DNA of 64,000 bases from an uncultured Caulobacterales bacterium (lineage in GTDB: Bacteria; Pseudomonadota; Alphaproteobacteria; Caulobacterales; Caulobacteraceae), in NCBI GenBank assembly GCA_903900155.1, contig CAIUMD010000015.1:1-64000 (forward strand). Reading direction: 5' to 3'. This document shows, in pieces, positions 52,921 to 63,598 of this stretch. The number at the start of each line of letters is the position of its first letter. The stretch's first letter is position 1. A program made the translations under genes and the position numbers. The notes under the pieces were generated by a model. The model saw nothing but the letters and a program-made list of their open reading frames with translations, ran no database searches and was not told where the DNA came from.

Positions 52921-53721
52921 ATGAGCTCGCTTCGCACCGCCCATCTGGCGTCCCGCGCCGTCATCGCCGTGTCCGGCCCGGACTGGAAGAGCTTCCTGCA
53001 GGGCCTGCTGACCCAGGACGTCGAGACCATCCAGCCGGGCGAGCTGCGCTTCGCGGCCCTGCTGACCCCGCAAGGCAAGCTGCTGTACGACCTGTTCGTG
53101 GCGGCCAACCCCGAAGAGATGGGCGACGGCGCCCTGCTGGACGTGGCGGCCGAGCACCGCGACGCGATCCTGACGCGCCTCTCCATGTACCGCCTGCGGG
53201 CCAAGGTGACGCTGGAGCCCAGCGACTACAAAGTCATCGCCGCGTTCGGCGAGCCGATGGACGGCGGTTTCGCCGACCCGCGCCTGCCGGCCTTGGGCGC
53301 GCGCGCCTACGGCCATTGCGAGGCTGAAAGCGCCGAGGCCGACTACGAGGCCTGGCGCCTGTCGCTGGGCGTGCCGGGCCCCGCCGACTGGGGCAGCGAG
53401 GCGAACTATCCGATCGAGGCGGACTTCGACCTCTTGGCCGGCATCGACTTCAAGAAGGGTTGCTTCGTCGGCCAGGAGACGACCAGCCGCATGAAGCGGC
53501 GCGGTGTGATCAAGAACCGCATGCTGCCGATCACCTTCGACGGCCCCGCCCCCGCCTTCGGGACCGAGGTGCTGGCGAACGGCAGTCTGCGGGCCGGCGA
53601 GGTGCTGAGCGGCGCCGATGGCCGGGCCATGGCCATCCTGCGTTTGGACCGCATCGAGGACGCGGACCTGACCGCGGAGGGCCGGCCGTTGAAGGTCGAC
53701 CGGCCCTCCTGGCTAACCTGA
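52921..53721 (+). CDS. ygfZ: YgfZ/GcvT-domain folate-binding protein
   Basis: A 266-residue folate-binding protein needed for maintenance of certain iron-sulfur enzymes. The diagnostic KGCFVGQET motif is present, following the GcvT-like fold (FLQGLLTQDVETI). The ATG at 52921 is used because it gives the family start SSLRTAHLASRAVI; the track start is 52885. It is transcribed away from the glycosyltransferase gene. Confidence 0.92.
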   Translation: MSSLRTAHLASRAVIAVSGPDWKSFLQGLLTQDVETIQPGELRFAALLTPQGKLLYDLFVAANPEEMGDGALLDVAAEHRDAILTRLSMYRLRAKVTLEPSDYKVIAAFGEPMDGGFADPRLPALGARAYGHCEAESAEADYEAWRLSLGVPGPADWGSEANYPIEADFDLLAGIDFKKGCFVGQETTSRMKRRGVIKNRMLPITFDGPAPAFGTEVLANGSLRAGEVLSGADGRAMAILRLDRIEDADLTAEGRPLKVDRPSWLT

Positions 53722-53722
53722 C

Positions 53723-54145
53723 CTACCGGCAGCTGCCGTAGCGATCGGGCGAAGCGCCCGGACCCCCGCGCCAGCCGGGCGGATTCTCCCAGTTGGTGCC
53801 GGGGCCGCCACGCGGACCGGGCGGGTTGTTGTCGTTGTCGAACCAGCATTTGGCGCGCGGATTCCACCAGCCGTAACGCGGATGATAATAGCCGTAGGCG
53901 CGGTTGTAGTAGTAGCCGTCGCGATAGCGGAACTCGACCCGCTGGCCTTTCCAGCGATAGAAGCGGCGGTCGGGCGAGGCGCCGGGACCGCCGCGCCAGC
54001 CGGGCGGATTCTCCCAGTTGGTTCCGGGGCCGCCGCGCGGGCCGGGCGGATTGTTGTCGCGGTCGCGGTGCTGGGCCAGGACGGGCGTCGCCGTCATGGC
54101 CGTCGTCGCCAGGGCCAGCATGGCCAAGGTCTTGAGGCGCTTCAT
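53723..54145 (-). CDS. Secreted protein with duplicated 31-residue Gly/Pro/Trp repeat
   Basis: A 140-residue exported protein (signal peptide KTLAMLALATTAMTATPVLAQ). Residues 30-60 and 105-135 are identical 31-residue units rich in G, P, N and W (NPPGPRGGPGTNWENPPG). Between them lies a tyrosine-rich strand segment (EFRYRDGYYYNRAYGYYHP) reminiscent of RcnB-like periplasmic proteins. It ends with two cysteines overall. Function is unknown. Confidence 0.8.
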   Translation of the reverse strand: MKRLKTLAMLALATTAMTATPVLAQHRDRDNNPPGPRGGPGTNWENPPGWRGGPGASPDRRFYRWKGQRVEFRYRDGYYYNRAYGYYHPRYGWWNPRAKCWFDNDNNPPGPRGGPGTNWENPPGWRGGPGASPDRYGSCR

Positions 54146-54274
54146 CAGCGTCTTTCCTCCGTTGGTTCGATCCCTCTGACCCTTCCAACGCGCGAGACGG
54201 ACAATTCAGTCGCTCGTGAAACGATGTTCCCGAAAAGTTCTGGCCAGCCGATGATCTTCTGCTAGCTTCGCCGC

Positions 54275-54865
54275 ATGACCCAGCCCACGCGCTGCACCTG
54301 GAAGGGCATGAACGGCGATCCGTTCTACGAGGCCTATCACGACCACGAATGGGGCGTGCCCGAGCGGGACAGCCGCGCGCTGTGGGAGAAGCTCGTCCTG
54401 GACGGCTTCCAGGCCGGGCTGTCGTGGATCACCATCCTGCGCAAGCGCGAGGCCTTCCGCGCCGCCTTCGCCGGCTTCGATCCGGAAAAGGTCGCCCGCT
54501 TCGACGAGACCGACCGCGCCCGGCTGATGGCCGACGCCGGCATCATCCGCTCAAACGGCAAGATCGACGCGGCCATCTCGGGCGCGCGGATCTATCTGGA
54601 CATGCGCGAGCGCGGCGAGGACTTCGGCCAGTTCCTGTGGGACATGGTCGGCGGCGCGCCGATCCAGAACCAGTGGCAAGTGGGCCAGGTCCCGACCCAG
54701 ACGCCGCTGGCCGTCGAGATGTCCAAGGCCCTGAAGGCCAAGGGCTTCAAGTTCTGCGGCCCGGTGATCGTCTACGCCTTCATGGAGGCCACCGGCCTGG
54801 TCAACGACCACCTGGTGACGTGCTTCCGCCATGACGAGTGCAGGGCGATGGGTCATCGTCATTGA
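54275..54865 (+). CDS. tag: DNA-3-methyladenine glycosylase I
   Basis: This base-excision repair enzyme removes 3-methyladenine from alkylated DNA. The TAG family is evident in RCTWKGMNGDPFYEAYHDHEWGVP and FEKLVLDGFQAGLSWITILRKREAFR-type blocks; the zinc-binding residues are near both ends (Cys in RCTW, and HLVTCFRH). The length of 196 residues is standard. Confidence 0.95.
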   Translation: MTQPTRCTWKGMNGDPFYEAYHDHEWGVPERDSRALWEKLVLDGFQAGLSWITILRKREAFRAAFAGFDPEKVARFDETDRARLMADAGIIRSNGKIDAAISGARIYLDMRERGEDFGQFLWDMVGGAPIQNQWQVGQVPTQTPLAVEMSKALKAKGFKFCGPVIVYAFMEATGLVNDHLVTCFRHDECRAMGHRH

Positions 54866-54879
54866 GGAGCTCCAGCCCC

Positions 54880-55488
54880 CTACTTCCCCGCGTTCTGGAT
54901 CGCCGCGTCGATCTCGGCCAGGGTGTGGTAGCCCGGCTCCATCTTGCGGCCGTTGATCTCGAAGGTCGGGGTGGCGTTGATGTCGTGGGCCTTGGCGTTG
55001 TTCTGCACGCGGGTGTTCAGGGCCGTCATCTGGGCTTCGTCGCTGACGCACTTCTCGAACTGGTCCTGGCTCATGCCCACCGACTTGGCGATGTCCGACA
55101 GGGTCTCGCGCGGCGAGTAGAAGATCCCTGGCTGGGCGGCGAAGATCGCGTCGTTGACGGCGAAGTACTTGTCCTTGCCGGCGCAGCGCGCCAGCAGGAA
55201 GCCGCCGGCGGCCACGGTCACCTCCTCGGTCCCACCAACCAGCATCTCGCGGAACACGTAGTGCGCCTTGCCGGTGTCGACATACTTGGCCTTGAAGGCC
55301 GGCCAGACCTCGGCCTGCCATTTCGCGCAGACCGGGCAGCCGACCGAGGCGTATTCGACGACCGTGATCTTGGCGTCCTTGGCGCCCATCTCCATGTCGT
55401 CCGGCAGCGCCTGATAGGCTTTCGGCTGGCCGCAGGCCGCCAGGGCCAGAGCCATCAACGCGGCGACCGCGATCTTCACACTACGCAT
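54880..55488 (-). CDS. DsbA-family thioredoxin-like lipoprotein
   Basis: A 202-residue protein with a lipobox (LALAACGQP), so probably a lipoprotein facing the periplasm. The thioredoxin-fold active site is ASVGCPVCAKW (CPVC), and the cis-proline region NATPTFEINGRKMEPGY is present. It belongs to the DsbA/DsbG-like thiol oxidoreductases. I chose the ATG at 55488, preceded by GGGAGC; the track ORF extends to 56067. Confidence 0.9.
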   Translation of the reverse strand: MRSVKIAVAALMALALAACGQPKAYQALPDDMEMGAKDAKITVVEYASVGCPVCAKWQAEVWPAFKAKYVDTGKAHYVFREMLVGGTEEVTVAAGGFLLARCAGKDKYFAVNDAIFAAQPGIFYSPRETLSDIAKSVGMSQDQFEKCVSDEAQMTALNTRVQNNAKAHDINATPTFEINGRKMEPGYHTLAEIDAAIQNAGK

Positions 55489-55556
55489 CGGCTGCTCCCA
55501 AGACCGGAAGCGACACCATACTGGCGGTTGTGGCCATCGCAAGGCGCTCGCCGCGC

Positions 55557-56099
55557 CTAACCGACGACCCGCGCCTTGGTGACGTCGCAGTCCCAGCGAT
55601 CCCAGGGACCGTCGACCCGCCCCATGTCGACCGCCGCGAAAATCAGGCTGCCGCCGGCCGGCACGGCCTGGCGGATCGTGGCCGAAACCGTGCCCGCCGC
55701 GACGTCGCCGCTCCGCATCCGGCAGCTGACCGTGGGATCCGTCAACAGCAGGCCCGAGACGTTGTCGGCCCGTCCGGTCGCCAGCAGCGATCCCGTCTTG
55801 CCACGGATGAACGTCACCTTGCCCAGGGTCAGATAGGCCTCGGGATGGGCGCGAACCAGGGCCGGTTCGGGCAAACCCGCCGGCCGCGCCGGGATCACGA
55901 GCTTGGGAGCCGGCGTGTCGTCGGGCCGGGTCACGGCGGTCAGGGCGCCGCCGGCCAGGAACACCCCGATGAAGGCGACCAGAGCGCGCGCCGGCGTGCC
56001 GACCACCGGCCAGCGCGGCTGCGGCTTGAACACCAGGAAGAACGCCCCCGCCGAAGCGATCAGCCACAGCAGCGGCGCGGCGTAGGTCAGCAGCGTCAT
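55557..56099 (-). CDS. Membrane-anchored hypothetical protein
   Basis: A 180-residue protein with two N-terminal membrane segments (LLTYAAPLLWLIASAGAFFLVF, and ALVAFIGVFLAGGALTA) and a periplasmic-looking C-terminal beta-rich domain. It contains two cysteines, in TVSCRMRSG and WDCDVTK, which could form a disulfide. No family is recognised. It lies between the DsbA-like and GH16 genes on the same strand. Confidence 0.65.
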   Translation of the reverse strand: MTLLTYAAPLLWLIASAGAFFLVFKPQPRWPVVGTPARALVAFIGVFLAGGALTAVTRPDDTPAPKLVIPARPAGLPEPALVRAHPEAYLTLGKVTFIRGKTGSLLATGRADNVSGLLLTDPTVSCRMRSGDVAAGTVSATIRQAVPAGGSLIFAAVDMGRVDGPWDRWDCDVTKARVVG

Positions 56100-56136
56100 G
56101 AAAGATCCCCGGCTCCGTTCCTAGAGCGAAAATGCT

Positions 56137-57045
56137 CTAGGGCCGCTGGCTGACCCGCACCCAGTCGACCTCCATGGTCGCCGGCAGGGCCGCCTCGTCG
56201 ACGCCCTTGGCGTTGGCGCCCTCGGGCCAGCGACCGCCGAAAGCCAGGTTCAGGATCAGGTGGAAGGGCTGGTCGAACGGCGCGGCGCTGACCGCCTGGT
56301 CATCACGCTTCCACTGCTCCGCCGGGGCGCGAGCATATTGTTGTCCGTCCACGAACCAGGTGATCGCCTCCGGCGTCCACTCCACCGCATAGACATGGAA
56401 GCCATCCGGGGACGCCGGCATCGGCGTGCTGGTGCTGACCTGCTTGTGCGCCCCCGATGCATCGCCGGCGAAGTGGATCGTGCCGAAGATCCGGTTCTCG
56501 CGCCCCCCCTCGCAGCCGACGCCCATCTGCGGACAGGACGCGCCCAGGTTGACGGTCTCCAGGATGTCGATCTCGCCGGACTTGGGCCAGCCGCCATAGG
56601 TCGAAAGCTCCGGCATCATCCAGATGGCCGGCCATACGCCCTGGCCGCCCGGGACCCGCGCCCGCGCCTCGAACCGGCCGTAGCGCCAGCTGGCCAGGCC
56701 CTGGGTCAGGATCTTGCCCGAGGCATAGTCGCCGGTCTTCATCGGCCCGGTCGGACCGGCCCACGGATTGGCCAGGCCCCGGGTCTTGCGCTTGACCGTG
56801 GTCAACCGCAGCAGGCCGTCCTTGACCGACACGGTGTCGGGACTGACGTCGTAGCACTGGCGCTCGTCGTTGCCGCCGCCGCCGCAATCGGCGGCCCGGG
56901 TCCACTTGGCCGGATCCAGGCGGTCGCCGTCGAACTCGTCGGACCAGACCAGTTTCCACCCCGCATCTTGAGCGTAAACGGGGGCGGGGGCCGGCGTGGC
57001 GGCGGACAACAGGGCCAGGGCGGCGACGATCGACTTGAAGCTCAT
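56137..57045 (-). CDS. Glycoside hydrolase family 16 (beta-glucanase type), secreted
   Basis: A 302-residue exported hydrolase with a signal peptide (FKSIVAALALLSAATPAPAPVYA). The GH16 catalytic motif ExDxxE is present as GEIDILE. WSDEFDGDRLDPAKWTRA and FHVYAVEWTPEAITWFVDGQ are typical of laminarinase-like members, which cleave beta-1,3 or mixed glucans. Its start overlaps the stop of the acyltransferase gene (ATGA), suggesting coordinated modification and cleavage of the same polysaccharide. Confidence 0.92.
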   Translation of the reverse strand: MSFKSIVAALALLSAATPAPAPVYAQDAGWKLVWSDEFDGDRLDPAKWTRAADCGGGGNDERQCYDVSPDTVSVKDGLLRLTTVKRKTRGLANPWAGPTGPMKTGDYASGKILTQGLASWRYGRFEARARVPGGQGVWPAIWMMPELSTYGGWPKSGEIDILETVNLGASCPQMGVGCEGGRENRIFGTIHFAGDASGAHKQVSTSTPMPASPDGFHVYAVEWTPEAITWFVDGQQYARAPAEQWKRDDQAVSAAPFDQPFHLILNLAFGGRWPEGANAKGVDEAALPATMEVDWVRVSQRP

Positions 57046-59027
57046 GACACCGGATGCTCAAGCGCCGACCAGCCCGCGTCAAGCCATGTCGGGACCAGCC
57101 GCCGCGCGCCCGAGGCGCTGAGGTGGTCGTCGTCGAAATAGATCGGCTCGCCGTCCATCATCGCCAGGCAGCGACCGTTGACGCACAGGGTCTGCGACGG
57201 GAACACCGCCGTCGTCCCGCGTCGGTCCTGGATGGCCGCGCGAATGGCGTCCTCGGCCGGGCCGGCGCGCGAGAGGGGCAGTTCGGCGTCGACGCTGGCG
57301 CAACGTCCCGGCTTCAATCCCAGCTGGGCGGACTGCCCCAGGCATTCGGGCGCGCCCAGGGTCAGCTCCGGGACCGGACCGATGATCAGCACCCGCAGGT
57401 CGGGACGGCGCCGGACGAGGGCCCGCAGCGTGCGGCCCAGCGGTCCCGCCAGGCCCGTCCGCTTGCCGCCCGCCAACATCGTCACGCGCGGCGAGTTGAC
57501 GTCGTAGAACGGCGGCGCGTCGCGATAGAGCGGCCAGCGGGCCGCCAGCACCACCAGCTTCAGCCGCTTGTCCGCCGCGATCCGCTCCAGGACCTGGTCG
57601 GCGCCCGCCTCGCACTCCAGCTTGAAGCGGTACATCGTCCGGACACTGACGCCGACCAGCGGCGGGCAGCCGCCGCGGGCGACTTCGCGCACGCTCCAGC
57701 CGCGCGCCATGGCCCAGTCCACGACGCCGGGGATCACGGCGTCGGCATGGGAGTCGCCCCAGACCAGGACGTCGTCGCCCTCCAAGCCGGGCGCCGCGCC
57801 GAAGCGGCAGTCCGCGGGCTTGGCCTTGCGGGCGTTGTCGAAACAGGCCTTGCGGGCCGGATTGACGTCGGTCTCCTCCAGGTCGGCCAGGGCCTTGGCG
57901 GTGGGCGACAGACGGCCTGGCAAGCCGTGGGTGAAGAACAGCAGCGCACCGACGGCGATCGGGACCAGCAGCGGCAGCAGCATCAGGCCCAGGCGCCGCC
58001 AGTGGCAGTCGGTCGGACCACGCCGGAAGGGCTGCTCAACGAAGCGCCAGCTCAATATCGCCAGAACGAGCGCCAGCCCGACCAGGCCCAGACGCTGGCC
58101 CACGCTGAGCGGCTGCTGAGCGACGTCGGCGGCCAGGACCAGCAGCGGCCAGTGCCACAGATAGAGCGAATACGAGATCTTCCCCAACCCGACCACCGGC
58201 GGTAGGCGTAACACGAAGAGACCCGGCGCCGCGCCCGACCCGCTCCAGACCAGCAGCGCCGTCCCAAGGCAGACCGGAACCGCCGAAAGCCCCGGAAAGG
58301 CGCTGGCCTCGTTCAGCCAGATGAGGCTGCCGGCGATCGCCAGCCCGCCCAGTATCCCCGCCAGCTTGGCCGTGGTCCGATCCTGCGGCGGCTTGACCAG
58401 GCCCAGGGCTGGCGCCCCGCCGGCCAGGAACTCCCAGGCCCGCATCGGCAGGCCGAAGAACGCCCAGTTGCTGGCGACCATCGCCTGGGCCAGGACCAGC
58501 GAACCGATCAGCAGCGCCAGCGCCAGGCTGGCGCGCATGCCCCGCAACGGCTTGAGCGACAGCAGCGCGATCAGGGCCGGCCAGAGCAGGTAGAATTGCT
58601 CCTCCACGCCCAGCGACCACAGGTGCAGCAGCGGGTTCTGCTGGACGCCCGGCGCGAAATAGCCGGCGGTCTGGGCGAACAGGATGTTGGCGGCGAACAG
58701 GCCCGAGGCCGCCGTCGCCGCGCCGGTCATGGCCAGCAGGCGCGGCATCTCGACCCACGCCGCCAGCGCCGCCGTGACCAGCACCACCAGCAGATAGGCC
58801 GGCGCGATCCGCCGCGCCCGCCGCAGGTAGAAGCCGCCCCACGAGAAGCTGTCGCCATCCCGCGCCTCGACGATCAGCCGGGTGATCAGATAGCCCGAGA
58901 TGACGAAAAACACGTCCACCCCGACAAAGCCGCCCGGCAGCAGGTTGGGAAAGGCGTGATGGATGACGATGGCCCCCACCGCCACGGCCCGCAGCCCGTC
59001 GATGTCACGCCGATACTCCAGACCCAT
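57042..59027 (-). CDS. Membrane acyltransferase with C-terminal SGNH domain (OafA-like)
   Basis: A 661-residue fusion. The N-terminal half is an acyltransferase-3 domain of about ten membrane segments ([20 protein letters not shown], with [18 protein letters not shown]). The C-terminal part is an SGNH hydrolase-like domain with the nucleophile block VWGDSHADA and a [10 protein letters not shown] end. Such proteins acetylate cell-surface polysaccharide or peptidoglycan. The ATG at 59027 is used because the family starts at [13 protein letters not shown]; the track ORF begins at 59072. It is coupled to the GH16 gene. Confidence 0.92.
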   Translation of the reverse strand: MGLEYRRDIDGLRAVAVGAIVIHHAFPNLLPGGFVGVDVFFVISGYLITRLIVEARDGDSFSWGGFYLRRARRIAPAYLLVVLVTAALAAWVEMPRLLAMTGAATAASGLFAANILFAQTAGYFAPGVQQNPLLHLWSLGVEEQFYLLWPALIALLSLKPLRGMRASLALALLIGSLVLAQAMVASNWAFFGLPMRAWEFLAGGAPALGLVKPPQDRTTAKLAGILGGLAIAGSLIWLNEASAFPGLSAVPVCLGTALLVWSGSGAAPGLFVLRLPPVVGLGKISYSLYLWHWPLLVLAADVAQQPLSVGQRLGLVGLALVLAILSWRFVEQPFRRGPTDCHWRRLGLMLLPLLVPIAVGALLFFTHGLPGRLSPTAKALADLEETDVNPARKACFDNARKAKPADCRFGAAPGLEGDDVLVWGDSHADAVIPGVVDWAMARGWSVREVARGGCPPLVGVSVRTMYRFKLECEAGADQVLERIAADKRLKLVVLAARWPLYRDAPPFYDVNSPRVTMLAGGKRTGLAGPLGRTLRALVRRRPDLRVLIIGPVPELTLGAPECLGQSAQLGLKPGRCASVDAELPLSRAGPAEDAIRAAIQDRRGTTAVFPSQTLCVNGRCLAMMDGEPIYFDDDHLSASGARRLVPTWLDAGWSALEHPVS

Positions 59028-59147
59028 GCTCGCCCCCGAAACTACAGTCGTAATCACGGTGAGCAGCGCCACGCCTCGTCGTCAAGAGAAGTTATTACGC
59101 CCGTAAACTTCTTTCCCGCCCTCCCGAACCGGCCTAAACACCAGCCC

Positions 59148-59777
59148 ATGCGCACCGGACCCGACATGATGCTGGAACTGGCCTGCGGACAGGGCCCTGT
59201 CTGCGGGGTGGACGAGGCCGGGCGCGGTCCCTGGGCCGGGCCGGTCAGCGCCGGCGCGGTGATCCTGGATCCCGACCGCATCCCCAAGGGCCTGAACGAC
59301 TCCAAGAAACTCTCGGCCAAGGCCCGCGCGGCCCTGGAGGCGGAGATCAAAGAAGTCGCCATCGCCTGGTGCGTGGGCATGGCCTCGATCGAGGAGATCG
59401 CGCAGCTCAACATCCTGCACGCCGCGGGCCTGGCCATGCGCCGGGCGGTCGAGGGCCTGCACGTGACCCCGGTCTTCGCCCTGGTCGACGGCAACTACCG
59501 CTTCCCCCTGCCCTGCGAGGTCAAGACCGTGGTCAAGGGCGACAGCCTGTCGTGCTCGATCGCGGCGGCCTCGATCCTGGCCAAGGAAGCCCGCGACCGG
59601 ATCATGGTCGAGATGGACGCCGTCTATCCCGGCTACGGTTTCGCTGGCCACAAGGGCTATCACGCCCCAGTTCATGTTGAAGCGCTGCGAAAGCTGGGCC
59701 CTTCTCCTATCCATCGTCTCGGGTGGGCTCCGCTGCGCAATCTCGAATTTGATTTCAACTCGATTGAGTCTGAATAG
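59148..59777 (+). CDS. rnhB: Ribonuclease HII
   Basis: This enzyme removes ribonucleotides and RNA primers from RNA-DNA hybrids. [15 protein letters not shown] contains the catalytic DE, and [15 protein letters not shown] and [21 protein letters not shown] the rest of the active site. The start at 59148 gives 209 residues; a second ATG at 59166 (MLELACGQ) is also possible. It precedes the small HTH gene and ccrM on the same strand. Confidence 0.94.
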   Translation: MRTGPDMMLELACGQGPVCGVDEAGRGPWAGPVSAGAVILDPDRIPKGLNDSKKLSAKARAALEAEIKEVAIAWCVGMASIEEIAQLNILHAAGLAMRRAVEGLHVTPVFALVDGNYRFPLPCEVKTVVKGDSLSCSIAAASILAKEARDRIMVEMDAVYPGYGFAGHKGYHAPVHVEALRKLGPSPIHRLGWAPLRNLEFDFNSIESE

Positions 59778-59788
59778 ACTCAAGAATC
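59766..59788. promoter_or_regulatory. Cluster of three GANTC methylation sites
   Basis: GAGTC (59766-59770), GACTC (59777-59781) and GAATC (59784-59788) fall within 23 bases, the first two as halves of a perfect palindrome TTGAGTC-N6-GACTCAA. They span the rnhB stop, upstream of the small HTH gene. CcrM, encoded 470 bases away, methylates GANTC, and GcrA uses methylated sites, so this is a likely methylation-sensitive promoter element. Confidence 0.6.
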
Positions 59789-59884
59789 GGGTCGATATAA
59801 CCTCAAAATCTGCACTTCACTTACTTGAATGCTGAAATGCAGGCGCCATTTCCCCATTATCGCCAACTTGATGGGGAGGCAGAG

Positions 59885-60168
59885 ATGAGTGATATCGGTT
59901 CGGCTCGCAGCCGACTGCTGCACGTGGCCGAGGAAATCGAGAGCAAAGGGCTCGTCGCCGAAGCAACGGATATCCGTGCGGTGGTTGAGGAGTGCATGTA
60001 TCGGCGAGCGCCTGCCCGTCGAATGCCCAGAAAGTCAGCTGCAGTGACGCCTCGGTTGAAGAAGCGGGTGCTCAAACTCGCTGATACCACCTCCCTCCAT
60101 AATGCAGAGATCGCCGTCAAATTGAACCTCAACCCTGGACGCGTCTCGGAAATCCTTCAGGGCGATCG

Positions 60169-60172
<4 letters not shown>
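59885..60172 (+). CDS. Small HTH-like protein upstream of ccrM
   Basis: A 95-residue protein. The C-terminal half, TPRLKKRVLKLADTTSLHNAEIAVKLNLNPGRVSEILQG, reads like a homeodomain-type HTH. The N-terminal half is helical and acidic. I took the start at 59885 because GGGGAGGCAGAG precedes it; the track start at 59825 has none. No family is named. Its neighbour ccrM and the upstream GANTC cluster suggest cell-cycle-linked expression. Its stop codon overlaps the TTAA half-site of the ccrM promoter. Confidence 0.7.
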
Positions 60173-61560
<1,388 letters not shown>

Positions 61561-61602
61561 GGACCTGCAGGGCGCCTACTTTGCGTTCTCGGGCATGCGC
61601 GG

Positions 61603-62148
61603 CTAGCGGCGGCGGGCTCGCCACTGGGCGGCCGTCTGCCCCCACAGCTCGACCTTGCTGGCTTCGTGCGGCGGCGGCAGTTGGCCCGGCCCGCGATTGG
61701 TCGCGCCCAGGCGGATGGCGACCTGCTGCGACGGGACGTTTTCCGGGTCGATGCAGTGGATGATATCGGTCCAGCCTAAGTGGTCGAACGCCCAGTCCAT
61801 CGTCGCCGTGGCGGCCTCGACCGCATAGCCCTTGCCCTGCGCCGACGGCAGCAGGCCCCAGCCAACCTCGTCGCCGGGCCAGCCGTCCGGCCGCCAGGGC
61901 CCGATCCGGCCGATCCAGGCGCCGCTGGCCTTCTCGATCACCGAGAACATGCCAAAGCCGTGCAGGGCCCACGATCCGGCCATCGCGGCCATGCCGCGCC
62001 AGACCAGGGCGCGCGGCTGGACGCCGCCGATGAAGCGCGCCGCCACGGGATCGGCCATCAGCGCGGCCCAGGCGTCCAGGTCGACATCGGCCGGCGGCCG
62101 CAGGATCAGCCGTTCGGTCTCGAGCGTGGGTCCGGGCGCGACCGCCAT
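61603..62148 (-). CDS. GNAT acetyltransferase (RimJ/RimL-like)
   Basis: A 181-residue acetyltransferase. LETERLILRPPADVDLDAWAALMAD, GWGLLPSAQGKGYAVEAATATMDWAFDHLG and IHCIDPENVPSQQVAIRLGA are the RimJ-type blocks. The substrate could be a ribosomal or other protein N-terminus, or a small molecule. It starts four bases from the mtgA stop. Confidence 0.9.
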   Translation of the reverse strand: MAVAPGPTLETERLILRPPADVDLDAWAALMADPVAARFIGGVQPRALVWRGMAAMAGSWALHGFGMFSVIEKASGAWIGRIGPWRPDGWPGDEVGWGLLPSAQGKGYAVEAATATMDWAFDHLGWTDIIHCIDPENVPSQQVAIRLGATNRGPGQLPPPHEASKVELWGQTAAQWRARRR

Positions 62149-62152
62149 GCGC

Positions 62153-62830
62153 CTAGCCCACGCACTCGGCTAGGCCGGTGCGGCGCACCGCGCCCGAGGC
62201 CTTGCCGATCTTCTGGGTGCGCCGAGCGACGTACTTGCCCGGCTTGATCACCTTCCACTTCAGCGGGCTGGGCAGGATGGCCGCCAGGCGCGAGGCCTGG
62301 GCCTGGGTCAGCTGGTCGGCGTCGACGCCGAAATAGCGCTGGGCGGCGGCCTGGGCGCCATAGATGCCCGAGCCGAACTCGATCGAGTTCAGATAGACCT
62401 CCATGATCCGCTGCTTGCCCCACAGCACCTCGATCAGCACCGTGAACCAGGCCTCCAGGCCCTTGCGGATGTAGCTGCGACCCGGCCACAGGAAGACGTT
62501 CTTGGCCGTCTGCTGGCTGATGGTCGAGCCGCCGCGAATCTTCTTGCCGGCCTCGTTGTTGGCGTAGGCCTTCTGCAGGGCGTTGAAGTCGAAGCCGTGG
62601 TGCTCGCAGAACCGGGCGTCCTCGGCCGCGATCAGGGCGCGCGGCAGGGCCGGAGCGACCTTGTCGATCCCGCGCCAGCGATGGTCCAGTCCGCGCCCCT
62701 CGACCGCGCGGATCACCATCAGCGGCGTCACCGGCGGCGGGATGAAGCGATACAGGATGACCGTCACCACCGGCCCGGCCACCAGCACGATGAACAGAGC
62801 CAGCGCGATATTCCGCAAAAGCCGCCGCAC
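62153..62830 (-). CDS. mtgA: Monofunctional peptidoglycan glycosyltransferase
   Basis: This inner-membrane enzyme polymerises lipid II glycan strands. One membrane anchor ([20 protein letters not shown]) precedes a GT51 domain with [17 protein letters not shown] (catalytic Glu), [31 protein letters not shown] and ILEVYLN-like [20 protein letters not shown]. There is no transpeptidase domain, and the length of 225 residues fits MtgA. Confidence 0.95.
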   Translation of the reverse strand: MRRLLRNIALALFIVLVAGPVVTVILYRFIPPPVTPLMVIRAVEGRGLDHRWRGIDKVAPALPRALIAAEDARFCEHHGFDFNALQKAYANNEAGKKIRGGSTISQQTAKNVFLWPGRSYIRKGLEAWFTVLIEVLWGKQRIMEVYLNSIEFGSGIYGAQAAAQRYFGVDADQLTQAQASRLAAILPSPLKWKVIKPGKYVARRTQKIGKASGAVRRTGLAECVG

Positions 62831-62935
62831 GAGAAGTCCCCGAAGTCCTACTTGTCTTTACCCGACGGACGGATGCTAGCCAGTGGAACCGTCGCTGTCG
62901 CGATAGATAGATACACGGGATTAAGGGAGCCTTCG

Positions 62936-63598
62936 ATGGACGTGATCGACGCCGTCAACCGCCGCATGTCGGTGCGCGCCTTCAAGCCCGATCCGGTCGA
63001 CGGCGCGCTGGTCCGCGAACTCTTGGAAGCGGCCGCCCGCGCCCCGTCCGGCGGCAATCTCCAGCCCTGGCGGGTGCAGGTCGTCGCGGGCGACCCGCTG
63101 GAAAAGCTGAAGGCGACCATGCTGGCCCGCGTCGCCGCGCCCGATCCCACCGAATACGACGTCTATCCGGCCAACCTGTGGGAGCCGCTGCGCAGCCGCC
63201 GCTTCCAGGTCGGCGAGGACATGTACGGGGCGCTGGGCATCCCGCGCGAGGACAAGCTGCAGCGCCTGCAGTGGTTCTCGACCAACGGCCAGGGCTTCGG
63301 GGCGCCCGTGCAGCTGTTCTTCTCGATCGACCGCCGCTGCGGCCCGCCGCAGTGGAGCGATGTCGGCATGCTGATGCAGACCTTCATGCTGCTGGCCGTC
63401 GAGCGCGGCCTGGACACCTGCCCGCAGGAGTTCTGGTCGCACTACAACAAGATCGTCGACGACCATGTCGGCCTGCCCGAGGGCCACATGCTGTTCTCCG
63501 GCATGGCCCTGGGCTATCGCGACGAGGCCGCGCCGGTGAACAACTTCCGCTCCCAGCGCGCCCCGTTCGAGGAGTGGGGCGAGCTGAAGGGCTTCTAG
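62936..63598 (+). CDS. Nitroreductase-family oxidoreductase
   Basis: A 220-residue FMN-dependent NAD(P)H reductase. RRMSVRAFKPDPVDGALVRELLEAAARAPSGGNLQPWRVQVV is the family's flavin-binding start, and DVGMLMQTFMLLAVERGLDTCPQEFWSHY the core. The ATG at 62936 follows AAGGGAGCC. The natural substrate is unknown. It converges with the WD40 gene, the stops overlapping by four bases. Confidence 0.9.
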   Translation: MDVIDAVNRRMSVRAFKPDPVDGALVRELLEAAARAPSGGNLQPWRVQVVAGDPLEKLKATMLARVAAPDPTEYDVYPANLWEPLRSRRFQVGEDMYGALGIPREDKLQRLQWFSTNGQGFGAPVQLFFSIDRRCGPPQWSDVGMLMQTFMLLAVERGLDTCPQEFWSHYNKIVDDHVGLPEGHMLFSGMALGYRDEAAPVNNFRSQRAPFEEWGELKGF

